From: Gracilaria domingensis
Lineage: Eukaryota; Rhodophyta; Florideophyceae; Gracilariales; Gracilariaceae
Direction of reading: 5' to 3'
Assembly: GCA_022539475.1 (NCBI GenBank)
Contig: VCMS01000007.1
Location: forward strand, 603,496 to 667,495
DNA length: 64,000 nucleotides
Numbering within the stretch: the stretch's first letter is position 1; every line of letters begins with the position of its first letter. Both the position numbers and the translations under genes were made by a program. This document shows, piece by piece, positions 40,212 through 49,019 of the stretch. The notes beneath the pieces are model-generated. The model had not been told where the DNA came from and made no database searches. It saw nothing but the letters and a program-made list of their open reading frames with translations.

Positions 40212-42633
40212 GCCATTCCCTTCTGATTTCGTCGTCTCGGGGATCGTGAGACTCATGTTTATCTACTCGCCAATTGGGGTTTCTCCGCCAAGTGTTGAAT
40301 GACTTGAAAGAAGTAACTCGTTAACGATGTTCTGTACTACTCGTAAGCTAGTGTCGTAGGGTTGACGGTTGTCGTAGTTGTTTTTGTTTCCGCTAAGAAT
40401 TTGGTGAATCTGGCTCACCTTTTATAACGAAGCTTTTATCGAATGAAGTTAAATCGGGAAAGACTCCTGGACACGTTTGCAGCACTTCGGCATGCTTAGC
40501 ACGCTTCTTATCCTTTCTCTTCGTTGTTAAATCTTAAAGCTAGCTCTCATCTATTGTTTTGCATAAAGTAAGGAAAGCAAACGTCTCCCGTCGTGTACGA
40601 GCACCCAATTCGAGACAAATCGAAGAAATATTTTCTTCCATTGTTCTCTCTCTCTCTATCTCTCTGTTTATGGTCGTAATAGTATTGCCGCTTCTGAAGC
40701 TGAAATAGAAAGCCTTGAGAAGGATCATGGTGGGTTATCGTTTCCGGATTGCATTGTAGCATCGTTTAAATGAGGTCTGTTCCATACGTGATCTCGAAAG
40801 GGGGAGTTAACAAGGGCATGTGCTGGCCTTCCTTGCGAGAGAGCGCTTCTTCGACGAGAAGCGCTATATTCTACGTCGGAATTAGGAATGCCCTTAAAGA
40901 GATAGAGAGAACAAGGGCATAGGTTCATTTATGATACCTTCATGCGAAGCTAGCAGAGGACGTTTCAGTGTAGAAGCTTCGAACCGTAGCAAAGAATGAG
41001 CGCAAGAGCCGACAGCAATCAAGGCACAGTGGACTCGACAGTCCTTCTGTAAAAGCCCATCAACTTAGGAACTGGCTGGGCACGTACAGATATCGACCTG
41101 ACTGTGACGCTGACTTGGATGACAACCTGGTACACAAGTTTCAAGTTCCGCTATGGAAGAAGCGTTGATGCCGGCCCTCTCGCTTCATGGCAGGCAAGTA
41201 CCAGCCGAGGCAGCGGAAATGGCGACGCACAAGGATGAACAAACTGATGCGCTGCTCATCGAACGTCGAACCGCGACTCCATTCCTTTAGAATGGTAGTC
41301 CTCCGCTAGTTTCGGCATGGGGAACTTGTGAACACAGTGAAGAAGACAGAAAAGATAGACCAACACAGAGAAACATAGCGAGAACGATTTTACACCCGTC
41401 AGGGTCAGTAGAGTACGACTGATTCCGTACATGTCCACGCAAGTTTTGCACTAGAAGTTTAGAATAGCTCAATATCTAATATTTCTCATCGTAGTCCAGA
41501 AAGTGTAGTACGACTACTTAGTTGTGGTCAGTGGCTGCGATGTAGAGGTATTATAGGTCGTTGGGTCTTGAGCAAACCAAGCGTAGAAGCGTAATAATTA
41601 CGTGGCTTCAGCGTTTCTACAAACAGAGAGAGAGAGAGAGAGAATAGCTCACAAATCTAATAACTCCATCTCGTAGCACCAAGTTAAATGCCATCTAGAG
41701 AGAGAGAGAGAGAGAGAGAGCAATACTTTTCGAGCCAATCGTCAAAGCACAGCTACCAGTTTCCCCGAAAGCTTTCCCCTGAAGGAAGAGCCCCAAAGGA
41801 GCCTCTGGATGGATTTCGAGGTTTTCCTTCGGATGAAACATGCTTGGGTCGGATAACGGTCGCGGACTACGTATGTGTTCTTTCACCTAATCTCGACGAT
41901 GACCTGATGGTAGACTGAAAGAACGCATTGTTTCTTTTGCAGCAAACGGGGTACATGCTAAGGGCCTCATCTTAGTGTGACGATCTGCCGACGATCCCTG
42001 GAGGTTGAATGAAGAGATAGGCGGGTGAAATAAGGTATAGCTTTCGGTAGCGAAACGCTTCTGCGGTCGAAAAAACTTTTTTGACCCAATGCATTTAATT
42101 CTTATACCACATGAATTATTGTAGTCTGTGGAAAGTTACACCGCTCAGAAGTTATAGTTTAGGGAAGTGGTTCAAAGTTTGTTGGGCCCCATACAAACCA
42201 CCGTGCCTGTCGAGGGGACATACGTCATACAAGATAAAGATCCTGGAGGTTCACCTCAAGAGCGAGATCGTTGAAGAGCAAACATGAGCAAAATCAGCTC
42301 CTGAGCAACGGAAATTGCTCTTTTTTTGGCTCTTTAAGAATAAATTGCGTTCATCATCATCAACTTCAAATTTCTACCTTCAGAACTGCACACAATTATG
42401 TGATACCCAGTCAGCCAAGGATTGTCATTTACTCCTTCCAAGGCCTTCGGACGAAATCTATAGCAGTTAAGCTTTCGACTTTCCTCAAGACTCCCCAATG
42501 TTCTTCTTCAACCACTAGTAAGAACTGCATATTCTGCCTCTTGTTCTGCAGCCGATAGCACTGCAGAACTATCCTTCGGAATTAGGTGTATATCGACTGC
42601 TCACGCACAAGACCTTTTCATGACAGAAGAGCT
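40212..42633. other. Intergenic region with truncated retroposon tails and (GA)n repeats
   Basis: 2.4 kb between actin and APE2 without a supported gene. It holds (CT)n at 40647-40665, a target-site-flanked retroposon tail (40820-40909), two (GA)n runs (41625-41641, 41698-41720), and a direct repeat of AGAATAGCTCA (41461-41471 and 41641-41651). The sequence following these two 11-mers is also similar for about 25 bp, so this pair may be a duplication and not a target-site pair. Confidence 0.55.
40820..40909 (+). mobile_element. 5'-truncated retroposon tail with (GA)n end, target site AACAAGGGCAT
   Basis: The 90-bp segment is flanked by perfect 11-bp direct repeats AACAAGGGCAT (40809-40819 and 40910-40920). 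It contains a perfect hairpin AGCGCTTCT-TCGACG-AGAAGCGCT (40842-40865), then CGGAATTAGG, and ends AAAGAGATAGAGAG. The same order (hairpin, GGAATTAG, GA-rich tail) is seen in the copies near 47-49 kb and in the RBX1 repeats. Confidence 0.7.
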
Positions 42634-44247
42634 ATGCGGATAACTTCTTGGAATGTCAACGGTCTTAAAAGCATGCGTCCTCTTGGGCCACTTTTTGAAA
42701 CTCTTGATTCGGATATAATCTGCCTACAGGAGACAAAGATGTCCGGTAGAGGAGATCCTGAGCTCGAGAGCGTAGCTTTTGTAAAGGGTTATGACTCTTT
42801 TTTCAGTATCTGTAATCAGAAGCGAGGATATAGCGGAGTAGCAACCTTCTGCCGAAAGAAGGTTGCAACGCCGTATGACGCTGGTGAAGGGTTTTGTGAC
42901 GGAGTGGGAGGTGCTTCAATTGAAATGTCCGAATCTGAAGCTGCTGCCACCTCTGAAAAACTTGTCTTCATCGATGAAGAAGAAGCAATACCGCGTTTCA
43001 GTTCGGAGACACTGGAGATTGTGAAAGATGAAGGTCGTTGCGTTATAACAGACCATGGCTGCTTCGTTCTCATCAACGTATACGTTCCAGCCGTGACAGT
43101 AATGGGCCGTGCTATGTTTAAAATGCAATTTCTAGATGCGTTACGAGCAAAGGTGTGTGCTTTACAAGGGATTGGAAGAAAGGTAATAGTTGTCGGCGAC
43201 CTCAATATCTGCCCGTCTCTTAAAGATCGAGCAGAACCTGTACTGCCCAGTGAACTTTATGAATGGAATCGAAGTCCAACTAGATTGTGGTTAAGAGCTT
43301 TCTTAGAAAGGAATAACATGGTGGACTCGTTTCGAGAACTGCATCCCGATACAAACTCTGCCTACACTTGTTGGTCGGAAGCTACAAGGAGCAGAGAGAA
43401 CAACCACGGGGTGCGAATAGATCTTATTTTAGTGAGTCGAGATTTCTTCACATCAAGTGTAACGGAGGCGACTGTTTGGTCTCATATCAAAGGATCAGAC
43501 CATTGTCCCGTCTCCATTCGATTGCAGAAGACAAGCGATATGGTAATCTGTGCTAAACGTTTGCCTTCGTTCTGCACACAGAATATGCGCAGATTTGGGT
43601 TCAGGCAACAGCCACTAACTTCTCTTCTTGTAAAACGAGAAAAACCAGGTTCACCTTCTCCTGAACCATGTACTAGACTAACCGGCAAGATTCGGAAGCT
43701 TTCTAAAGGATCTGTAGTACCCGTGGTACCCAGCGCGAGAAGATTTGGTCAAGGAGAAAAGAAGGGCAACGAGTTTGCGAGAGAGAGAGAGAGAAAACGA
43801 AAAGGGCGATACACACAAACTTCACTTTTGGCTTTGACACAAAGGACACACCCGCTGAGAAGATCCAGCTGTGAAGAAAACCTATCCTCGATTCATCAGA
43901 ATAGTACCAAGACGCCCGTTTCTGCGAGTGATGGAGGCGAGTGTTTGCAAGACGGTACTGAAGCTGGTTTCCATAACACGGCTACCAGTGATCACCAAGA
44001 ACGTGACCTTTTAAACAAGCACAAGCGCAAAGTAGTATCTCAAGCTTGGCGTAAACTTCTGACTGGACCACCACCAACACCACGATGTCGTCACGGAGAA
44101 CTTTGCGCGCTGAAGAAAGTCACCAAGAGTGGCGAAAATAGGGGGAGGACATTTTTCTCTTGTCCTTACCCCGCAGGAATCGGCAAGACTGCTAACTGCA
44201 ACTTTTTTCAATGGGCTCCTTTCAGAGCCGGGTTCGAGCCAACATGA
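42634..44247 (+). CDS. APE2: AP endonuclease 2 (APE2) with zf-GRF domain
   Basis: A 537-aa intronless protein; the first ATG of the open frame is at 42634 (MRITSWNVNGLKS). Exonuclease-endonuclease-phosphatase motifs in order: SWNVNGL, ICLQETKM (catalytic Glu), NVYVPA, VVGDLNICPS, VRIDLILVS and KGSDHCPVSI (catalytic His). A long linker is followed at the C terminus by a GRF zinc finger (RCRHGELCALKK, then GRTFFSCPYP and CNFFQWAPF), which in APE2 binds single-stranded DNA. APE2 acts in base-excision repair and in the 3'-5' processing that starts ATR signalling. A GTACC palindrome (43717-43729) and a (GA) run (43780-43793) fall inside the coding region of the linker. The gene converges on the next gene with a 58-bp gap. 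Confidence 0.93.
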   Translation: MRITSWNVNGLKSMRPLGPLFETLDSDIICLQETKMSGRGDPELESVAFVKGYDSFFSICNQKRGYSGVATFCRKKVATPYDAGEGFCDGVGGASIEMSESEAAATSEKLVFIDEEEAIPRFSSETLEIVKDEGRCVITDHGCFVLINVYVPAVTVMGRAMFKMQFLDALRAKVCALQGIGRKVIVVGDLNICPSLKDRAEPVLPSELYEWNRSPTRLWLRAFLERNNMVDSFRELHPDTNSAYTCWSEATRSRENNHGVRIDLILVSRDFFTSSVTEATVWSHIKGSDHCPVSIRLQKTSDMVICAKRLPSFCTQNMRRFGFRQQPLTSLLVKREKPGSPSPEPCTRLTGKIRKLSKGSVVPVVPSARRFGQGEKKGNEFARERERKRKGRYTQTSLLALTQRTHPLRRSSCEENLSSIHQNSTKTPVSASDGGECLQDGTEAGFHNTATSDHQERDLLNKHKRKVVSQAWRKLLTGPPPTPRCRHGELCALKKVTKSGENRGRTFFSCPYPAGIGKTANCNFFQWAPFRAGFEPT

Positions 44248-44305
44248 AATCTAGAGTATTTGATTGACAAACTGGAGTTAACAATATCCTTAACTATCTA
44301 CATAC

Positions 44306-46258
44306 TTAACGGCGATATGACGATTCTCCTTGGTAGTATTCCGATTCCGGACGGAATGGAGCTGGACGGGAATATCGTGTTGGAGGTGAATTCGGGTTTT
44401 CGCTCGGCCTTCGTCTATCCTGAGGGGGCCTTCCCTGGTAGGGACCTGGTTCATAGTTTCCCTGTGGATGATAACGAGGAGGTTCATCTTGGTGATAATA
44501 CGGAGCACCAGAGTCGTATTGTGGAGGACGACCATTGTAGCTACGTTGGGGAGGCATAGGCGGGCGGAATGGAACATCATTTGGAGGATAAGGATTGTTC
44601 ATGGGATAAGCAGAGGGTAGACGACCGTGCATTCCACCTCCGTTTTCGTGTTGTCGTTCAGGGGATACGTTCGGGGGATACTCTGGGTTACGATGAAAGC
44701 TTGCTTCTCTTCCTGGGTAGTGACGCGGAAAGTCCTGCGGAGGTCGAGGGTCGTAATACGGCGGACGTGGTCCGTATCGGTCCTGACTTGGTCCCGGTGG
44801 GTAGGGAGGACGATCATATGAAGCCCGGTTGTCAAACATCTGTCGATCATTGGGACGGTGCGATGAGTACGACGCATTTTGATAACCTTCTGGGGGTGGA
44901 TACATGGGATGATCTGGATGACGTTGTCCGCCTACTTCATTGTACGAAGGGTAACCGTACTCATGACGTCCGGTATGCGCTTCAGATCGGTTCTGATTAT
45001 GCTGAGATTGATAGCGGCGATCGAGATTAGTATGACTAGCCGAATCATGTGCTTCGAGCCTTTGACGTTTTGAACCCTGCGAATCGGTTTGCTGGTCCGT
45101 CTCTTCATGTACAAGTGTTGCTTCATCATATTGGTTGTCCTCTTGTTCCGAGTCCGCTTCCAAATGTTCCTCAACCTCATCCTCGCTTGCATCATTAGGC
45201 CCCTTCTTTCGTGTTCGTTTAAGTCGTTTCTCAATACGCTTTTTCTTATTCTCCAGGCGGGTGCGTTGTACGTCCTTCTTTTTTCGTAGTGCTTCATTCG
45301 CTTGCTCCCGCTTCTTTTCTTCTCTCTCCTGCCTTCTTTTACTTCTTTCGTAGTAGGTATCATTTGCGTGAACAACATTTTGTAGGTACTCTTCATTGCT
45401 TTCCTCAATTGGACGGTGTTTCTCTTGTTCTCTATGCTCTTGACGACGTTTCAACTCGTTGATTTGACGGCGAACTTTGCCAAGATCCTTCTTCTTTAAC
45501 AGATTCTTCATCTGAGCCGCCCATTGTTTGTCCGTTAGTCCTTCAGGACGCTCAAGTTGCCCTTCTTCCAAATCGTTTTCTTCAACATCCAATGGATCCT
45601 CATTACTTATCTTCATTCTTGACATTTTTCGGGTTGCTACCGAGGAGCGTCTTCGGCGGGTAAGGAGATGGAGCGAATTGCGGTGAACCACGGGTTGGTC
45701 CGCATTTCGGTCGAGATTCGGGCCAAGAGTTGTGCGCCCGAGCGTGAAGGTATCGTTTATTGACGGCCCTTGACGGGCTCTGCGCTGAGGGGCGGTACTG
45801 ACGAACGGCTGCGCTTTTTGCTTGGGAGGAGCTTCTTCGAGCCCAAGCTCCACTTTGTAGGGAAGGCTGGGATTAATACCAGTGGCGAGCGCGCAACTCG
45901 TAACGGATTTTGCCTTAACAAAATGGTTATCTGCTTGTTTGTTTGCATGCATGTCAAACACGCGAAGAAAGAGAGGAGTTATACTGACAGGGTTCTGTTC
46001 TATTAAATGGTGCTGCAAAGAACTTTGTAGATCTACAGACTGCTCGAGAAGAGGCATGGGCTCAGGGAGAAACGAAGCTGCTGTAGCTTTACCCCATCCC
46101 GACAGTTCTGTGAGAGCTTGTCTCAAAAACGGCTGCAGCTCCTCATTGGGGCGCTTTAAGACAGCGTTGAATATATGTTTGCCATGTTGAGATTCAGGCT
46201 GAGAGACAAGGTCGTCCGCAGGCTTCTTGGAAGTCGGCTCAAGCGGCGCTGCGCTCAT
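44306..46258 (-). CDS. Charged coiled-coil protein with Pro/Tyr/Arg-rich tail
   Basis: A 650-aa intronless ORF with ATG at 46256-46258. Residues about 1-190 are mixed and mostly disordered. Residues about 240-355 form a very basic coiled coil (KNLLKKKDLGKVRRQINELK; RRQEREEKKREQANEALRKK), with a nuclear-localisation-like KKKRIEKRLKRTRKKG. An acidic patch (EDEVEEHLEADSEQEDNQ) follows. The C-terminal 220 residues are low complexity, rich in Pro, Tyr, Arg, Asp and Ser (PPYPPGPSQDRYGPRPPYYD), as in RNA-binding or condensate-forming proteins. I do not recognise the family. A nuclear, RNA-related role is inferred from composition only. A GTACC palindrome lies 431 bp upstream. Confidence 0.6.
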   Translation of the reverse strand: MSAAPLEPTSKKPADDLVSQPESQHGKHIFNAVLKRPNEELQPFLRQALTELSGWGKATAASFLPEPMPLLEQSVDLQSSLQHHLIEQNPVSITPLFLRVFDMHANKQADNHFVKAKSVTSCALATGINPSLPYKVELGLEEAPPKQKAQPFVSTAPQRRARQGPSINDTFTLGRTTLGPNLDRNADQPVVHRNSLHLLTRRRRSSVATRKMSRMKISNEDPLDVEENDLEEGQLERPEGLTDKQWAAQMKNLLKKKDLGKVRRQINELKRRQEHREQEKHRPIEESNEEYLQNVVHANDTYYERSKRRQEREEKKREQANEALRKKKDVQRTRLENKKKRIEKRLKRTRKKGPNDASEDEVEEHLEADSEQEDNQYDEATLVHEETDQQTDSQGSKRQRLEAHDSASHTNLDRRYQSQHNQNRSEAHTGRHEYGYPSYNEVGGQRHPDHPMYPPPEGYQNASYSSHRPNDRQMFDNRASYDRPPYPPGPSQDRYGPRPPYYDPRPPQDFPRHYPGREASFHRNPEYPPNVSPERQHENGGGMHGRLPSAYPMNNPYPPNDVPFRPPMPPQRSYNGRPPQYDSGAPYYHQDEPPRYHPQGNYEPGPYQGRPPQDRRRPSENPNSPPTRYSRPAPFRPESEYYQGESSYRR

Positions 46259-47387
46259 GACGCTGTGCCAGTGAATTGAATAGCTCGGATGGTTAGGCGA
46301 AAAGTATGGAAATCAAGGGGTGACCGTATACTTCTTAAACTACTTGTAAGGGGTGGGACGTTGCTCGTTGGCAAGGCCGATCGTAGCAGTTGCCCTCCTC
46401 CAACAAGGATTTCATGAGCCAGTGCAAAACGCGTAGACGAAGCTCGGCGATGCTTTGGCCGCCGCCAACGTTGGCGTTGAAGAGACTGGGATTGAGGGCG
46501 CGGAAGCCACTCGACTTTCGGGAACAAGCCTTGGAGCTCAACAAGTAAAGTTGGAATCAGATGTGATCCAGGTGACGGAGCTTGCAGGTCGCCGCACTAC
46601 GTATTTCAGAAGTTGGCGCCCTCGCGTTGCCTCTTGTTTGCGAGCGTCCCGATTCGTGGCATGGGGAGCGCGCAGAAAGCGTACCTTCGTACCAAGGGTA
46701 CAACTGTAGTTGTACCTCACGAATGATCCGTGAGTCGCGATCCCATCGCTGCAATCCAATTGAACTCTGGTTTTCGTAATTCTCTAATTTTTTTGAAAAA
46801 CGAACGACGAACAAGCGGCTTAACAGAAAAAAATGATCGTTCGTTCGTTACAACTTCTTCCCGAACGTGATGAAGGAGCGGAACACAAGATAAACGAACG
46901 TTTCTCCTTCTTTGACAAATTCAGAAACTTTTTTTCTCAGAACGTTCCAAACGCGTGAACAGACATGATCTTCTCCATGACTTTCATTTGAGCGGCGCTG
47001 CACTAATGCTCACAGTCGTTCTCGACCAAACATCAGCAGTCACACAACATGCGTGAGAAGGGAAGGAGATGCTTGTGTTACAAAAGAAGTTCACTTCACA
47101 CAAGATACCGCAGCGCGCAGTGCGGTTGTGTGCCCACCGTACTGTAGTACTGCGCCAAGATACTTCCGCTCCGACGATAAAGACATGTTCCATAGAAGCC
47201 TCCGGCAAGTTTCTAGCGGGGCTTTTGCTCCTTGTTACTCTTTGAGTGTGATGCTCTTCGTCTCCATAGTTGACATGAACACTAGCCTGGTCGCCATTAT
47301 CTTTTGAGTCTCAATTAATCAGACCGAGAACACCTTCGAGATCTAATGCTTTCTTAGAACAACTAATAGCTGCTGAACGTGCGCAAT
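46259..47387. other. Intergenic region upstream of the charged coiled-coil gene
   Basis: 1.1 kb without a supported gene. It contains GTACCAAGGGTAC (46689-46701), followed by a small inverted repeat CAACTGTAGTTG (46701-46712). AT-rich runs follow to about 46960. Confidence 0.5.
46689..46701. promoter_or_regulatory. Palindromic element, GTACCAAGGGTAC
   Basis: A perfect-arm copy with centre AAG, 431 bp upstream of the minus-strand ATG at 46258. It has the same sequence as the copy upstream of the TIR-NB-ARC-WD40 gene. Confidence 0.45.
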
Positions 47388-47395
47388 GCGGCTAC

Positions 47396-47495
47396 TTCTT
47401 TCTTCTTCTTCTTTACTGTGCACAACAACTTCTAATTCCTAAGTTGTAGTAAAACTTTCTACAGAAAGTTTTCTCTCTTTAAGAAGGCCAACAAG
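47396..47495 (-). mobile_element. 100-bp non-LTR retrotransposon 3' end, target site GCGGCTAC
   Basis: Flanked by 8-bp direct repeats GCGGCTAC (47388-47395, 47496-47503). On the minus strand it encodes the last residues FLKRENFL plus stop. It continues with a 3' hairpin ACAACTT-AGGAATTAG-AAGTTGT (47425-47447) and ends in TAAAGAAGAAGAAGAAAGAA. The coding end matches the two longer fragments nearby. Confidence 0.75.
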
Positions 47496-47534
47496 GCGGC
47501 TACATATCTGCAGTCGGTGACTATTTTTCGACCA

Positions 47535-47621
47535 ACGCCTTATAGCTTGTTGGGGGTTCTTAGCAACCCCACAAGATACGAGGAATTAGCGTAGCCTGTC
47601 CCGCATTAAAGAAGAAGAAGA
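47535..47621 (+). mobile_element. Retroposon 3' end fragment with (GAA)n tail
   Basis: The hairpin TACG-AGGAATTAG-CGTA (47577-47593) is followed by GTCCCGCATTAAAGAAGAAG. The loop is identical to that of the copy at 47396, and the sequence before the tail resembles the 48057 copy (GTCCGCATTAAAGAAGAAG). An upstream hairpin GGGGTT...AACCCC lies at 47553-47570. No clear target-site duplication was found. Confidence 0.6.
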
Positions 47622-47911
47622 GTCTCCATTTTGCAAGCCTAGCCACCCGTTCATTGCGCTCAAGATCGCCGCGTCCAGGAACCCATGCTACCTATACAAG
47701 CCCGTTCTCGGTATCAAAAAGCGTATGAAGTCAGACGAAACAAGCGTTGCACAGCACTTGGTTGTGTCTTAAATGGTCTTTGAAGCCGAGTCTCCTGAGG
47801 CAATTAAACTTCGAGAGTCTGTTTTATACGAATTTTTCCGCTCTTGCTTTCGTTCTGCATGATGAAGACTTTTTCAGTACCTTGCCAGCAGCCAGAGGTG
47901 CGACGGAGAGT

Positions 47912-47944
47912 GAGCACGCACCTATACGGTATAGGTGCGTGCTC
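47912..47944. repeat. Perfect 16-bp inverted repeat with 1-nt centre
   Basis: GAGCACGCACCTATAC and its exact complement around a single G. It lies at the left boundary of the iteron-bearing element described next. Confidence 0.9.
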
Positions 47945-48685
47945 ATTCTGGGGTTGGTCCAATCCGATTGCGAGAAATTGCAATCACCCTCACCGTTTGC
48001 AATCGCGATTGCAATCATCTCTCTCCTTCGCAATCACGATTGCGATTGGGAGTTTTCTTCTTCTTTAATGCGGACAATGGTCCTCAATTACAGGACCAAA
48101 GTAAAACTATCTACAGATAGTTTTCTCTCGCTAAAAAGGCTAAGAGCTGATGGGGGTGTTCTCTGATCAAAGTTTGCAAATCTAAATCGCGTTGTTTAGC
48201 TAAAACAGGGATCGTGTGTCTCCGGGATGCGTTCGTCAAAGGGCACCGTAGAACAAAGTGTTCCGCGCTTTTCTTCACATTCAAGCCACATTCGCATCTC
48301 ATTGTCTTCTTTTGCATATATGAAACAACAATTGGGAGTTTTATGCAATCGCAATTGCAATTGCAATACAACGTAGATCTGGCAGCTCTCGTTATGTTCT
48401 ACATTGCATGTTTAACTGTATGCTAATCTTAAACATAATATGAGAGTGTAGAGAAAGCTTTGTTTACGTACGAACATCTTCAGAACGGCGCTTTTCCGGA
48501 TGTCAACAGTACAGTCGATTGCAATCTGATTGCACATTGGGCTTGACATTTGCAATCAGATTGCAATTGGGCTTGCCATCTGCAATCAGATTGCAATCAC
48601 TAGCTCTTGAAGCAATCGCCGATTGCGAGTGGTGATTGCAATCGATTGCGCAAGCAATCGATTGGAACCAACCCCTGCCTATACC
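47928..48685. mobile_element. Candidate non-autonomous element with inverted termini and GATTGCAATC-type iterons
   Basis: The left end begins GGTATAGG and, after an insert, GGGGTTGGTCCAATC. The right end, read on the minus strand, begins GGTATAGG, then GGGGTTGGTTCCAATC. Inside each end are many copies of GCAATC/GATTGC and their palindromes (about 47957-48050, 48343-48366 and 48518-48663). This subterminal-iteron layout resembles TIR-type DNA elements. A retroposon fragment has inserted into the left half (48057-48330). No transposase was found. Confidence 0.5.
48057..48330 (-). mobile_element. Non-LTR retrotransposon 3' fragment nested in the iteron element, 12-bp target site
   Basis: Flanked by perfect 12-bp direct repeats ATTGGGAGTTTT (48045-48056 and 48331-48342). 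On the minus strand it encodes a zinc-knuckle-like end, CECGLNVKKSAEHFVLRCPL (C-x-C-x8-H-x4-C type), typical of the C terminus of non-LTR reverse transcriptases. It then reads through LLAFLARENYL to a stop, followed by the 3' hairpin GGTCCT-GTAATTG-AGGACC and ATTAAAGAAGAAG. Removing the insert joins iteron sequence on both sides. Confidence 0.8.
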
Positions 48686-48763
48686 GGTCGACCTAATTCT
48701 GTCCTCTGAAATAGTATCATTGACCCAGTGGTATGTATGTTCGAACCGATAAAAGAACGAGAT

Positions 48764-49007
48764 AGTTGTGGTACAAACGTCGAAAAGGATCCAGACCAAA
48801 TGGTGTTGAGATGCCCTCGGACGAACGCCTCTCGCCGAGAAACGCTCCCTCCCTTATCTGTACGACAAATTCTGAGTCTCCAAGAATTGATTAGACAACA
48901 TCCGCAAAGGTTGTTGGCCTTTCTGACGAGAGAGAACTTTCTGAAGAAAGAACGTTCGACTTCGACCTGGGAATTAGAGGTCGATGTCCGAAATAAAGAA
49001 GAAGAAG
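48764..49007 (+). mobile_element. Non-LTR retrotransposon 3' fragment with (GAA)n tail, target site AAAGAACGAGAT
   Basis: Flanked by direct repeats AAAGAACGAGAT (48752-48763, 49008-49019; the A's may belong to the tail). It encodes CGTNVEKDPDQMVLRCPRTN and HPQRLLAFLTRENFL, aligned with the 48057 copy, but the stop is mutated (AAG). It continues with hairpin TCGACCT-GGGAATTAG-AGGTCGA (48962-48984) and AAATAAAGAAGAAG. Confidence 0.8.
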
Positions 49008-49019
49008 AAAGAACGAGAT

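Noticed and set aside
39276-40256. 326-codon ORF antisense to actin
   Set aside because: A shadow of the highly biased actin codons; no domain.
41461-41651. AGAATAGCTCA repeated on both sides of a (GA)n-ending segment
   Set aside because: Similarity continues beyond the 11-mers on the same side of each, which suits a local duplication better than a target-site duplication. Left as unresolved.
42571-42582. CGGAATTAGG upstream of APE2, like the retroposon loop
   Set aside because: No GA-rich tail follows and no flanking duplication was found, so it is not counted as a copy.
44223-44240. GGGTTCGAGCC resembling a tRNA T-arm (B box)
   Set aside because: It is the coding end of APE2 (RAGFEPT). 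No cloverleaf or A box could be built around it.
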